From assembly GCA_963721405.1 (NCBI GenBank), contig CAVRJA010000014.1, positions 1,116,001 to 1,180,000 of the forward strand: a stretch of DNA of 64,000 nt, in the 5' to 3' direction. The position numbers and the translations under genes are program-made. Numbering within the stretch: position 1 is the stretch's first letter; every line of letters starts with the position of its first letter. Shown here in pieces: positions 8,675 to 16,466 of the stretch. This stretch comes from JAFNAG01 sp963721405 (GTDB taxonomy: Bacteria > Acidobacteriota > UBA6911). The notes beneath the pieces were generated by a model, which saw only the letters and a list, made by a program, of their open reading frames with translations, did no database searches and was not told the DNA's origin.

Positions 8675-9145
8675 TCATGGTTCGAGGCTTGCTAGCGCCT
8701 CGAGGACTTCTTCGACGTGTCCGTCGACTTTCACTTTCGGGAAGATCTTCTTGATGACCCCGTCTTTCCCGATGATGAAAGTCATACGCTCGATTCCCAG
8801 AAATGATTTTCCGTACAGCAGCTTCTTCTTGAAAATGCCGTATGTCGTGAGCACTTTCTTGTCGGGGTCCGACAGAAGAGGCATGTTCAGACCGTACTTG
8901 TCTCGGAACCTCGCCTGTTTGGCGACATCGTCGCCGCTGATGCCCAGAACCGCGGCGCCCATCTTATTGAACTGGTTGATTGCGTCCCGGAACCCGGACG
9001 CTTCCCGGGTTCAACCCGGTGTGTCGGCCTTGGGGAACGCAAAAAGAACCACCGCCTTTTTGCCGGCGTAATCGCTCAGGCTTACTGTCTTTCCATGGTC
9101 GTCCTGGAGAGAAAACTCAGGCGCCTTACTTCCTTCTTTAAGCAT
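8675..9145 (-). CDS. bcp: Thioredoxin-dependent peroxiredoxin Bcp, probable selenoprotein (UGA at residue 45)
   Basis: 156 residues if the in-frame TGA at 9011-9013 is read through, exactly the length of E. coli Bcp. The start ATG at 9145 follows GGAGG by 7 bases. Frame and similarity are continuous: PEFSLQDDHGKTVSLSDYAG, then FAFPKADTPG, the TGA, then TREASGFRD and GISGDDVAKQARFRDKY. The TGA falls exactly on the peroxidatic Cys (Cys45 in E. coli Bcp), as expected for selenocysteine, and a SECIS-like hairpin follows. The usual second Cys at position 50 is Ser. The enzyme would reduce hydroperoxides. A nonsense mutation is the alternative, but a single stop exactly at the catalytic residue with no other damage argues against it. 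Confidence 0.8.
8982..9013 (-). promoter_or_regulatory. Candidate bacterial SECIS element with the Sec UGA
   Basis: On the coding strand the UGA is followed by 9 bases, a 6-bp stem GCGTCC/GGACGC, and an 8-base loop starting with G. The loop begins about 16 bases after the UGA. Bacterial SECIS models expect a short stem-loop in this distance range with a G among the first loop bases. A competing 8-bp hairpin (8990-8997 with 9005-9012) includes part of the UGA itself. Function is inferred. The selA, selB, selC and selD genes are not in the window. Confidence 0.55.
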
Positions 9146-9233
9146 AGGGCAACCTCCACGTTGGACACGATTGTAGCAAAGCACTCGTGCAAAATGTAGC
9201 GGGCCGGCGGGAACGGGCCCCTGGGGAAGCCAT

Positions 9234-9365
9234 CTAGCGGGACTTCCTCGCCCCGGTAATCAGCCACCGGATGAAACACGCCGACGCGAACAGTGCGGCA
9301 AGGAGCGCCAGCCAGAAACCGGGATCTGTCCAGTCGAAGCTCTGCATGAAGCCCACCCGTGCCAT
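9234..9365 (-). CDS. Possible 43-residue single-pass membrane protein
   Basis: A short open frame upstream of bcp on the same strand. After MQSFDWTDPG it has one hydrophobic stretch, FWLALLAALFASACFIRWLI, and a basic tail GARKSR. This charge pattern suits a membrane peptide. No good ribosome-binding site is seen for either ATG (9365 or 9347), and no family is recognised. It may be a chance frame. Confidence 0.3.
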   Translation of the reverse strand: MARVGFMQSFDWTDPGFWLALLAALFASACFIRWLITGARKSR

Positions 9366-9462
9366 CCGCCGGTGCGATGCTTGATGGCTCAATCTGGAGC
9401 TTATATCATAGTACGTTCAGGCTCAGAAAAGAGTTTTGGGCTCGAGGAGGCCAGGAATCGAC

Positions 9463-10452
9463 ATGCAATCGAGTGGCGAGTCGGTGGAAACGCGCAGGCC
9501 CTCGTTGACGGACGTGGAGGGGATCCTTGTAGGCCACTACACCTTTTCCGAACGTCCGACCGGATGCACCGTGATCACGTCACGGACACCGTTTGTCGCC
9601 GGAGTGGATGTGCGGGGAGGCGCCCCCGGGACCCGCGAAACGGATCTGCTGCGGCCGGAAAACACTGTGGACCGGGTCAACGCTGTTTTTTTGTCCGGCG
9701 GCAGTGCGTTCGGCCTGGATGTCGGGGCGGGGATTTCACGGTACCTGGAGGAGCAGGGCCTCGGTTACAGGGCAAGGGATGTCATCGTACCCATCGTCTG
9801 CGGGGCCATACTCTTCGATTTGAACCTTGGCGACCCGAGGATCAGGCCCGACGCGCATGCGGGCTATGAAGCGGCCCGGACGGCGAGTGTTGATCCGGTG
9901 TCCGAGGGGAGTGTCGGCGCGGGTGCGGGTTGCACAGTCGGCAAGATGTTCGGCCCCGAACGGGCGATGCGGGGAGGCCTGGGTTCCTGGGCCTGGTGCC
10001 GGGCGGACGGACTGCGCGTCGCCGGCCTCGCGGCGGTCAATTGTCTGGGCGACGTGTGGGACCCGGCCTTGGGCAAAATGGTGGCAGGGGCCAGGAAAAG
10101 TGACGGTAGCGGCTTCATGGACAGCGTCGCGCAACTGCGGCGCGGCTATCGTCCGGAACCCCCGCCCGGCGGCAACACGGTGATCGGCGTTGTGGCAACG
10201 AATGCTGCTCTCGACAAAGCTGCCTGCGCCAGGGTTGCCCAGATGGCTCAGGACGCCCTTGCGCGCTGCATCTACCCGTCACACACCCCTGCCGACGGCG
10301 ACGCGATCTTTGCCCTGGCCACAGGGCAGCACCCCATCGAATGCACTCCCTCCAATATCGGCGTCATCGGCGCGCTGGCCGCCGACGTCTTTGCGACTGC
10401 GATTCTCCGGGGGTGTCAGGCGGCGGGGACCTGCCCTCTGCGGGCATCGTAA
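9463..10452 (+). CDS. P1-family (DmpA/BapA-like) aminopeptidase
   Basis: 329 residues. P1 peptidases are Ntn-like hydrolases that cleave themselves into two chains and release N-terminal residues from peptides or beta-peptides. Recognisable blocks are LTDVEGILVGHYT, VDVRGGAPGTRETD, VFLSGGSAFGLD and GCTVGKMFG. GGNTVIGVVATNAAL (about 235-249) is the expected processing site, with the Thr of GNT as likely nucleophile in place of the Ser of DmpA. The start MQSSGESVE follows AGGA by 6 bases. The gene overlaps the convergent SRPBCC gene by 37 bases. No signal peptide is evident, so it is probably cytoplasmic. Confidence 0.85.
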   Translation: MQSSGESVETRRPSLTDVEGILVGHYTFSERPTGCTVITSRTPFVAGVDVRGGAPGTRETDLLRPENTVDRVNAVFLSGGSAFGLDVGAGISRYLEEQGLGYRARDVIVPIVCGAILFDLNLGDPRIRPDAHAGYEAARTASVDPVSEGSVGAGAGCTVGKMFGPERAMRGGLGSWAWCRADGLRVAGLAAVNCLGDVWDPALGKMVAGARKSDGSGFMDSVAQLRRGYRPEPPPGGNTVIGVVATNAALDKAACARVAQMAQDALARCIYPSHTPADGDAIFALATGQHPIECTPSNIGVIGALAADVFATAILRGCQAAGTCPLRAS

Positions 10453-11000
10453 ATGTGACCGTGCGAAGCGTCGGTTTCCTGGCGGCTGCGTGCGAGGCGG
10501 TCGATGAACTCGAGCGAATTTGCCATGCTTTCGAGCGAGGCTGTCGCGATTCTGGTCCGTCCCAGAATGTCCGCCAGCCGGTGTGCCTGATAACGCATTT
10601 GCCAGGTCAGGTGGCATTGGCCGTCCGCCGGCAGGAGGCGGAATGTGGATTCATAACTGAGACCGTTTCGACGGATGCGGCTGTATTCCAATTCGCGGTC
10701 CTGGAGGCACCGGATCCTGATCTCCTCCGCATGGCTGCGGGTGCTGGTTCCGGCGCGTCGGTTCGCGGGGACGGGTTCTCCCCAGCAGGAGAGCATCGAG
10801 AGGCGCAGCGGCGCCGGCAGCCAGTGGGGACGCCCCCGCCAATCAATCGCCCGTTCTGCATCCTCAATGATCTTAAAGACGGAACTTGCCGGACGGTCGA
10901 TCGTCGCGGACAGCGTCAACGTGGTCTCTCTGGGAAGAGTTCGCCGGACTGAGAAGAATCCCGCAACCAGGATGGCTGAAATGGACAAATACAGGATCAT
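10416..11000 (-). CDS. Membrane-anchored SRPBCC (START-like) domain protein
   Basis: 194 residues. An N-terminal hydrophobic segment (residues 2-17, ILYLSISAILVAGFF) is followed by a polyketide-cyclase/START-like fold beginning LTLSATIDRPASSVFKIIED. The predicted beta strands then alternate regularly to about residue 165. These proteins bind hydrophobic ligands; the ligand here is unknown. A strong GGGAGG site precedes the ATG. It converges on the P1 peptidase gene with a 37-base overlap and appears to stand alone. Confidence 0.65.
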   Translation of the reverse strand: MILYLSISAILVAGFFSVRRTLPRETTLTLSATIDRPASSVFKIIEDAERAIDWRGRPHWLPAPLRLSMLSCWGEPVPANRRAGTSTRSHAEEIRIRCLQDRELEYSRIRRNGLSYESTFRLLPADGQCHLTWQMRYQAHRLADILGRTRIATASLESMANSLEFIDRLARSRQETDASHGHIYDARRGQVPAA

Positions 11001-11186
11001 GGTCCTTCGCCTCCCTGATTTGACGTCGCTCGCCTCTATTTATTAGATCTTACCCACAAAGCTAAGTCCAGATGCAGTTCGCAAACGGTGATTCTCCGCA
11101 CACGGGGCGCAAGATGTTTGCTTTCTGAGGAGGGCCAGAGGTTGATTCAGGGCTGATCATGCCCGGATGAACCGTTGGACACGCTG

Positions 11187-12521
11187 TTACAGCCGGAGGG
11201 CGGGGGGGCCAGGCCGGGTGGGAAAAAAATACGCATTTTCCCTGTCGGGGAACTCGTTCCGGTAGGAGGCTGCCCATCGGGATTCGAATTCCTCCGCGAT
11301 AGCCGCGGGCACCAGTGCCCAAACGCTGCCTCCAAAACCGGCCCCGAAGGCGGAGGCGGCGACCGCGCCGAGCGACCGGGCCGAACGGGCAAGGGCAATC
11401 GTCTCGGGAACCTGGTTCCCCAGAAGGGTTTCCGCTCCCTGCTGGGAGGCATCCACCAGCGCGCCGAAGCGCGCCATGTCGCCGGCGGCAAGAGCGTCGG
11501 TTGCGGCCGGGATGATGCGTGTGCTCTCCTGGAGGAATTGCTCGAATCGGTCGGAGAGAGTCCGGGCGGTCAAGGCACTGTCCGCCGCGGCGCGCAGCAC
11601 GGCGCGGATCCGGTCGGGAGCCTCCAGAGAATGGTCTGCTGCTGCTTCGAGGGTGGGGTCGGCTCTTCCGGTGGCGGAGTTCCAGAGGCCCAGGATCTCC
11701 CGGGCGGCCAGGGAAGCGCGGTTGTACTTTATGCGCGCCGTGCCGGTCTTCATGGCAATGACGCCGCTCACTCCGATGGTGAGGACGAAGGCCTCCGGCA
11801 GGGGCACGGTGCGTTCGTGCCGGATCGGGCAAAACCTGTATTGCTTGAGTTCTCCGGCCCGGCTGCACAGGATCGCGGTGTGATCCTCGCTGCCGCCGAA
11901 TGTCCCGACCCCCCGATCGCCGGCAAGCTTGCCGAAGCTCGCCCCATTCTCGACGGTACCCAGGTAGCCGGCCAGATCTTCCAGGTTGCGGATCTCCCGG
12001 CGGTAGGGAGCAGATTCCGCGAGTGCATTGATATCGGCCAGGGCGAGGAAGACCGCGACAATGAAAGCACTGGAGCTGCTCATCCCGGATGCCGCCGGCA
12101 GGTCGCTGACGAAGGCTAAGTCGGCGCCCCGCCTCGAGGATGGGAAGTTGCGCGCGAGGCGCCGCACCGCCACGCCGGGGTAGTTGGACCATCCCCGCTC
12201 TGCCGGGTGCAGTTCCGGATCCATAGCCATCCTGCAGCGGGCATGAGTTCTGGCGTTGACGATGTGGACCTGCGCATCCTGTCGCGCGCGGGCAACCAGG
12301 CAAAAACCGCGTTCAACCGCGCAAAGCAGGCTGCGGCCCCCGGCATAATCGGTGTGCTTGCCCAGCACCTCCACCCGTCCGGGGACAAAGAATGCCCTGA
12401 GGCTGTCGGGCGTTGAAGTTCCCGGGAGCGCGCGCGCGGCCTTCTCGAACAAATCACTTTTTGCTTCGGCCTCACCGGGGCTCATGCCGGCCTTCACGAG
12501 CCGCTGCCCGTAGCGGTTCAC
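11187..12521 (-). CDS. Galactokinase-family GHMP sugar kinase
   Basis: 444 residues. The N-terminal signature VPGRVEVLGKHTDYAGG (about 46-62) matches the galactokinase motif GRVNLIGEHTDY, but Lys replaces the conserved Glu. LPAASGMSSSSAFIVA (about 138-153) is the GHMP ATP loop, and SAFGAGFGGSVWALVP near the C-terminus is the third motif. The product would be a sugar 1-phosphate. Its ATG overlaps the stop of the upstream nucleotidyltransferase (ATGA), so the pair probably form a salvage route: kinase, then NDP-sugar synthesis. The exact sugar is unknown, and the Lys suggests one other than galactose. Confidence 0.8.
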   Translation of the reverse strand: MNRYGQRLVKAGMSPGEAEAKSDLFEKAARALPGTSTPDSLRAFFVPGRVEVLGKHTDYAGGRSLLCAVERGFCLVARARQDAQVHIVNARTHARCRMAMDPELHPAERGWSNYPGVAVRRLARNFPSSRRGADLAFVSDLPAASGMSSSSAFIVAVFLALADINALAESAPYRREIRNLEDLAGYLGTVENGASFGKLAGDRGVGTFGGSEDHTAILCSRAGELKQYRFCPIRHERTVPLPEAFVLTIGVSGVIAMKTGTARIKYNRASLAAREILGLWNSATGRADPTLEAAADHSLEAPDRIRAVLRAAADSALTARTLSDRFEQFLQESTRIIPAATDALAAGDMARFGALVDASQQGAETLLGNQVPETIALARSARSLGAVAASAFGAGFGGSVWALVPAAIAEEFESRWAASYRNEFPDRENAYFFPTRPGPPALRL

Positions 12522-13345
12522 AGATTCACCTCGATCCCCCGGAGCTTCCCGGCAACCGTGGCGATGTCGGAACGGTTCGACAGGTCAAGCACCCCGGCGC
12601 TGAAGCGCAACATCCGAAAGCGCTCGCCGAGGCGGTTGATCGCGAACTGAACCGCATCCGTCAATTCGAGTTCGCCCCGGGGCGACGGCACGATTGCGGC
12701 ACAGGCGCGGAAGATCGCCGGCCCGAACGCCCAGCAGTTCATGCTCACATATATCTCCGGCCCCAGCGCCTGGAGAACCGCTTCATCCGGTTTCTCGATG
12801 ATGCGCTCCAGCGTTCCATCCGGATGGGAGGTCACTACCGCAAACTGCCAGATGCGTTCGATGCCGATGTCTGCCTCCCGGGCAAGGCGCTCGCGCTCGA
12901 ATGCTGCGAGTCCGGGCTGACCCAGGAGGCGAAGCGCGATGCAGGCGGCGGTCGGATAGTAATTGTCGGAGTTGAGCATGAGGAAGTGATCCCCGGCCAC
13001 GAAGCGTTCCGCCGCAGCGACGGCGTCGGCCGTACCCAGCGGCCGTTCCTGAATGGCGAATGTGATCCGGATCCGCTCAGGAACACACCGCCGTTCGTAG
13101 TAATCCCGGATCATCCCGTGTTCGGGACCGACGACCAGGCAGACCTCGCCATACCCGGCATCCGCCAGACCGCTCAAGACGTAATCGAGAAACGGTCGGC
13201 CCACCGGGATCATGGCCTTGAGCCCGGTGTCGGCGATCCTGGCCTGGATCGGATCAATGGATGCTGTTCCAGGGCTGAGGCGGCGCATCCGCGTCCCAAG
13301 GCCGCGAGCCAGGATAACCGCTTTGGTCAATCCCGCTGAACTCAT
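12518..13345 (-). CDS. Sugar-phosphate nucleotidyltransferase
   Basis: 275 residues with the GT-A nucleotidyltransferase fold. KAVILARGLGTRMRRLSPG (about 8-26) is the nucleotide-binding loop and differs slightly from the usual AGGxGTRL. LKAMIPVGRPFLDYVL positions the sugar phosphate, QERPLGTADAVAAA and MLNSDNYYP follow, and GELELTDAVQ is the late conserved block. It probably makes an NDP-sugar from the sugar 1-phosphate supplied by the kinase translated from the overlapping next gene. The base and sugar specificity cannot be read from the sequence. Confidence 0.82.
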   Translation of the reverse strand: MSSAGLTKAVILARGLGTRMRRLSPGTASIDPIQARIADTGLKAMIPVGRPFLDYVLSGLADAGYGEVCLVVGPEHGMIRDYYERRCVPERIRITFAIQERPLGTADAVAAAERFVAGDHFLMLNSDNYYPTAACIALRLLGQPGLAAFERERLAREADIGIERIWQFAVVTSHPDGTLERIIEKPDEAVLQALGPEIYVSMNCWAFGPAIFRACAAIVPSPRGELELTDAVQFAINRLGERFRMLRFSAGVLDLSNRSDIATVAGKLRGIEVNL

Positions 13346-13552
13346 GCCACGCTGCTCCGGCAGGCAACAACAGCCCCGGCCGAATTACCCGGGGGCAAAG
13401 CTGATCAAGAGGAGCCGAACTATAATCTGATTCGCCGGGAGCGATCAAGCGCGATCCGGTACGACCTGCAGATCGGCATGTTACGACCCCCGCAGGCGCG
13501 AAGCAGGAAGCCCCAGCGCAGAGGCCGCCATAGTATTCCGTACTCAGCGTGG

Positions 13553-13558
13553 TATAAT
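13553..13558 (+). promoter_or_regulatory. Possible -10 box for the DUF1573 gene
   Basis: TATAAT, the consensus -10 sequence, 48 bases before the ATG at 13606, in a 260-base gap after the divergent nucleotidyltransferase gene. No convincing -35 hexamer is found 16-18 bases upstream. The call rests on the -10 box and its position. Confidence 0.3.
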
Positions 13559-13605
13559 TCCGGCGATCGTAGCACTTTCGGCAATCACCCGGCTCGGAGT
13601 TGAGA

Positions 13606-14307
13606 ATGAAACGACTCTTATTCCTCATCCTTATTGTTTTGGCCGTTGCCATGCCTCCACTCGCTGCCCAGGGGAAGGGCCCCAACATCGCCTTCGACAG
13701 CATAACCCACAACGTCGGCAAAATACCGGAAGGCGATATGATCCGGGACGTCTTCAAGTTCACGAACAAGGGGAATGCGACGCTCGAAATCATCAGCGTA
13801 GACGCGTCGTGCGGATGCACTTCGGCATTGCTGTCGAAAAACAAGATCGAGCCGGGCCAGAGCGGTGAGATCGAGGTCAAGATCGAAACGAAGGATCTTG
13901 GGGTGTCTGAGATCACCAAGACTGTAACCGTAACCTCCAATGATCCAAAGCAATCACAAGTCGTCCTGACGATCAACGGTATCGTCGAGCCTGAGTTCTC
14001 TCTCTCCGAGCCTGCCCTCTTTTTCGGCAGCGTCGCGCGGGGCAAGGAAGTCACCAAGGAAATCACGATCACTCTGCCGCAGGACAAGCAGATCAAACTT
14101 CTGAGTGCCGTGTCCACGGACGAAAATGTCACGGTAAAGATGGAACCTGTGACCGGAAGCAACGGCAAGCAGTTCAAGATCGTGGCTGTCCAGAAGGCGA
14201 CTGCTCCCGAGGGATACCACTTTGGCAACATCGTCATCAAGACGACAAGCGTGAAGAAACCCGAACTGAAGATCTCGGTGCGGGGGATCGTAACCAAAGG
14301 CAACTGA
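13606..14307 (+). CDS. Secreted DUF1573 protein
   Basis: 233 residues. A cleavable signal peptide (MKRLLFLILIVLAVAMPPLAAQG) leads into a DUF1573 Ig-like domain: FDSITHNVGKIPEGD, FKFTNKGNATLEI and the signature VDASCGCTSALLSKN (about 63-77). A second, weaker beta-sandwich half follows from EPEFSLSEPALFFGS. The role of the family is unknown; the CGC motif may be a disulfide or metal site. GGAG lies 6 bases before the ATG. A 10-bp hairpin starts at the stop codon. Confidence 0.85.
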   Translation: MKRLLFLILIVLAVAMPPLAAQGKGPNIAFDSITHNVGKIPEGDMIRDVFKFTNKGNATLEIISVDASCGCTSALLSKNKIEPGQSGEIEVKIETKDLGVSEITKTVTVTSNDPKQSQVVLTINGIVEPEFSLSEPALFFGSVARGKEVTKEITITLPQDKQIKLLSAVSTDENVTVKMEPVTGSNGKQFKIVAVQKATAPEGYHFGNIVIKTTSVKKPELKISVRGIVTKGN

Positions 14308-14336
14308 GCATCCGGCATCGCGCGTGCGGATGCTCA
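14305..14336 (+). terminator. 10-bp hairpin at the DUF1573 stop codon
   Basis: TGAGCATCCG, which includes the stop codon, pairs perfectly with CGGATGCTCA across a 12-base loop. There is no T-run after it, so it is not a classical intrinsic terminator. It may end or stabilise the transcript. Confidence 0.45.
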
Positions 14337-14808
14337 ACACACCGTCCCTGCGGATCCTTGCTCCGTCTTGCCAGGCAGCGGCATAAGTACGGGACGAAAA
14401 CAACGAACCACGAAGCCTTCAAATTTTATGGGAGTGATGCGATAGGGCATTTCTTCGCGGTCTTCATGAGTCCAATCCTGGTCACGGACTATGTCGTCAT
14501 GACTGCCTGCAGCGAGTCCTCCGGCCACCACTTGCCGCCGCCCTGAGTTTTCCCGCCATCTTCCGTCTGCAGAATGATATACTGGGATTCATTACAGCAC
14601 GATGATGGAGATGCAGCCGCTTGTCTTCTCTGCGGCTCTTCCTGCTGAAGCGGGTTCCTCAAGGCGCTTCAGACTGATTCGCGCAACCGGGATCCGCATT
14701 TGGCCGCCGGCTTGGTCTGGATGGGCGTGCGGCCACAGGTTCGCAGGGCTGCCGCACCCGCGGAGGTCGCGATATGACGGCCCGGTTGGTGCTTGAGGAG
14801 AGCCAGCG
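14337..14808. other. Intergenic gap with degraded repeat
   Basis: I see no gene. At about 14401-14475 CGAACCACGAAG, GATGCGATAGGGCAT and CTTCGCGGTCTTC are a decayed relative of the hairpin repeats at 497 and 8567. The rest is unremarkable leader sequence of the LuxR-type gene. Confidence 0.5.
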
Positions 14809-15471
14809 ATGATGCGAACCCGTGTCTTGCTGGCCGACCGCCACCCTCTAGTCCTCGAGGGGTTGAAGAGGCTTCTCACCGCCGATTTCGACCTTGTCGG
14901 AATGGTCAGTGATGGGCGCTCGCTGCTTGAGGCGGCGGAGAGGCTCATGCCCGATGTTGTCCTTCTCGACATCTCCATGCCTCTGCTGAATGGTCTGGAA
15001 GCCGCACGGCAGCTGAGAAAATCCCAGCCCGACGCCAAAGTCGTTTTTCTCACCAGGCACGCGGAAAGGTCTTATGTGACGGCGGCATTCCGTGCCGGAG
15101 CCTCGGCCTACCTGTTGAAGAGTTCGGCGACGTGGGAGGTGGTATTTGCGATCCAACAAGTGGTGAGGGGAAGGTTTTATGTGACTCCGCTCGTCGTCAA
15201 GGAAGTCATCGACCCCATTCTCGGCCGCCGCCAGAGATTGAAGGCCTCCCCATGCAAAACCTACGCAGGCAATCTCAGCCACCGCCAGCGGGAAGTGCTG
15301 CAACTCGTCGCCGAAGGGCACACGAACAAGGAGATTGCAGAGATCATCAGCATCTCCATAAAAACGGTGGAATTCCACAAGTCGGGTTTGATGCGGAAGC
15401 TCGGACTCCATTCGACGGCAGAGTTGACGAGGTATGCACTCTCCCACGGTTTTGCGGGCGAAATCGGCTGA
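14809..15471 (+). CDS. NarL/LuxR-family response regulator
   Basis: 220 residues. The N-terminal receiver domain begins RVLLADRHPLVLEGLKRL (one of the two acidic residues is Arg-His) and has the phospho-acceptor Asp in VVLLDISMPLLNG (about residue 55), then VVFLTRHAE and AYLLKSS. The C-terminal LuxR helix-turn-helix is LSHRQREVLQLVAEGHTNKEIAEIISISIKTVEFHKSGLM, split here by domain logic at about 155-195. It is a DNA-binding regulator with no kinase gene beside it, so the signal is unknown. GGAGAG precedes the ATG. Confidence 0.88.
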   Translation: MMRTRVLLADRHPLVLEGLKRLLTADFDLVGMVSDGRSLLEAAERLMPDVVLLDISMPLLNGLEAARQLRKSQPDAKVVFLTRHAERSYVTAAFRAGASAYLLKSSATWEVVFAIQQVVRGRFYVTPLVVKEVIDPILGRRQRLKASPCKTYAGNLSHRQREVLQLVAEGHTNKEIAEIISISIKTVEFHKSGLMRKLGLHSTAELTRYALSHGFAGEIG

Positions 15472-15575
15472 CCTCTCCAGCCTGCAAATCATCGGGCGGA
15501 CACCCTACGAATGCGCGGGCTTCGAACTGATCGTGATAATATTAGCTGCCTGACAACTAATGAGGAGACTCAAGG

Positions 15576-16322
15576 ATGAAGAAACTCGTACTGCTCCGGC
15601 ACGGCGAAAGCACCTGGAATATGGAAAACCGTTTTACCGGGTGGACGGACGTCGGCCTCAGCGAAAAGGGGATGGAAGAGGCTCACGAGGCGGGTCGCGT
15701 ACTGGCTCGTGAAGGATACACCTTTGATGTTGCCTACACCTCCGTGCTGAAACGCGCCATCAAGACGCTTTGGATCGTTCTCGAGGAAATGGACCTGATG
15801 TGGGTGCCGGTCTATCGCAGTTGGCGGCTCAATGAGCGTCACTATGGCGCCTTGCAGGGGCTGAACAAGGCGGAGATTGCGGCGTTGCACGGGGAAGCGC
15901 AAACGAAACTCTGGCGCCGGAGTTACAGCGTGCGCCCGCCGTCGCTGACTCCTGATGACGAGCGCTACCCGGGCCGAGACCGGCGGTACGCAAGCCTCCA
16001 GCCGGATCAGGTCCCTTTTACCGAGTGCCTTAAGGATACCGTCGCGCGCTTCGTGCCCTACTGGGAGGAGACGATCGCACCGGCAGTCCGGAGCGGGGAC
16101 CGGGTGCTGATCGCAGCGCACGGCAACAGCCTGCGCGCACTGGTGAAGCATCTCGATAACATCACCGAGGAGGCCATTGTGGACCTCAACATTCCCACGG
16201 GAATCCCGCTCGTGTATGAGCTGAAGGAAGATCTTACGCCCATCCGGAGCTATTACCTGGGGGATCCGGAGGAAATCCAGAAGGCGACCCAGAAAGTGGC
16301 GAACCAGCTGAAAGCAAAATAG
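15576..16322 (+). CDS. gpmA: 2,3-bisphosphoglycerate-dependent phosphoglycerate mutase
   Basis: 248 residues, the standard dPGM length. The phosphohistidine motif is LVLLRHGESTWN (about 4-15), followed by FTGWTDVGLSEKG, TSVLKRAIKTLW, LNERHYGALQGLNK and the second catalytic His in VLIAAHGNSLRALVKHLD. It interconverts 3- and 2-phosphoglycerate in glycolysis and gluconeogenesis. AGGAGA lies upstream of the ATG. It appears to be a single-gene unit between a regulator and alanine dehydrogenase. Confidence 0.93.
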   Translation: MKKLVLLRHGESTWNMENRFTGWTDVGLSEKGMEEAHEAGRVLAREGYTFDVAYTSVLKRAIKTLWIVLEEMDLMWVPVYRSWRLNERHYGALQGLNKAEIAALHGEAQTKLWRRSYSVRPPSLTPDDERYPGRDRRYASLQPDQVPFTECLKDTVARFVPYWEETIAPAVRSGDRVLIAAHGNSLRALVKHLDNITEEAIVDLNIPTGIPLVYELKEDLTPIRSYYLGDPEEIQKATQKVANQLKAK

Positions 16323-16466
16323 GCAGGACGGCAGGACACCCCATGCCTCGGGCGCCGGCGACCGTGGCCTCCGGGCCGGCAAGCTCCATGGCCCGCGGTT
16401 AAACACAGTCGGCTTCGTGCGCGCATCCGAATGTGCCCGCCGCATACGAGAATGAGGAGACAGGTC

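Noticed and set aside
8675..8962. bcp as a truncated gene starting at codon MGAAVLG
   Set aside because: Upstream sequence in the same frame is a perfect Bcp N-terminus with a ribosome-binding site. The only obstacle is the UGA at the catalytic position.
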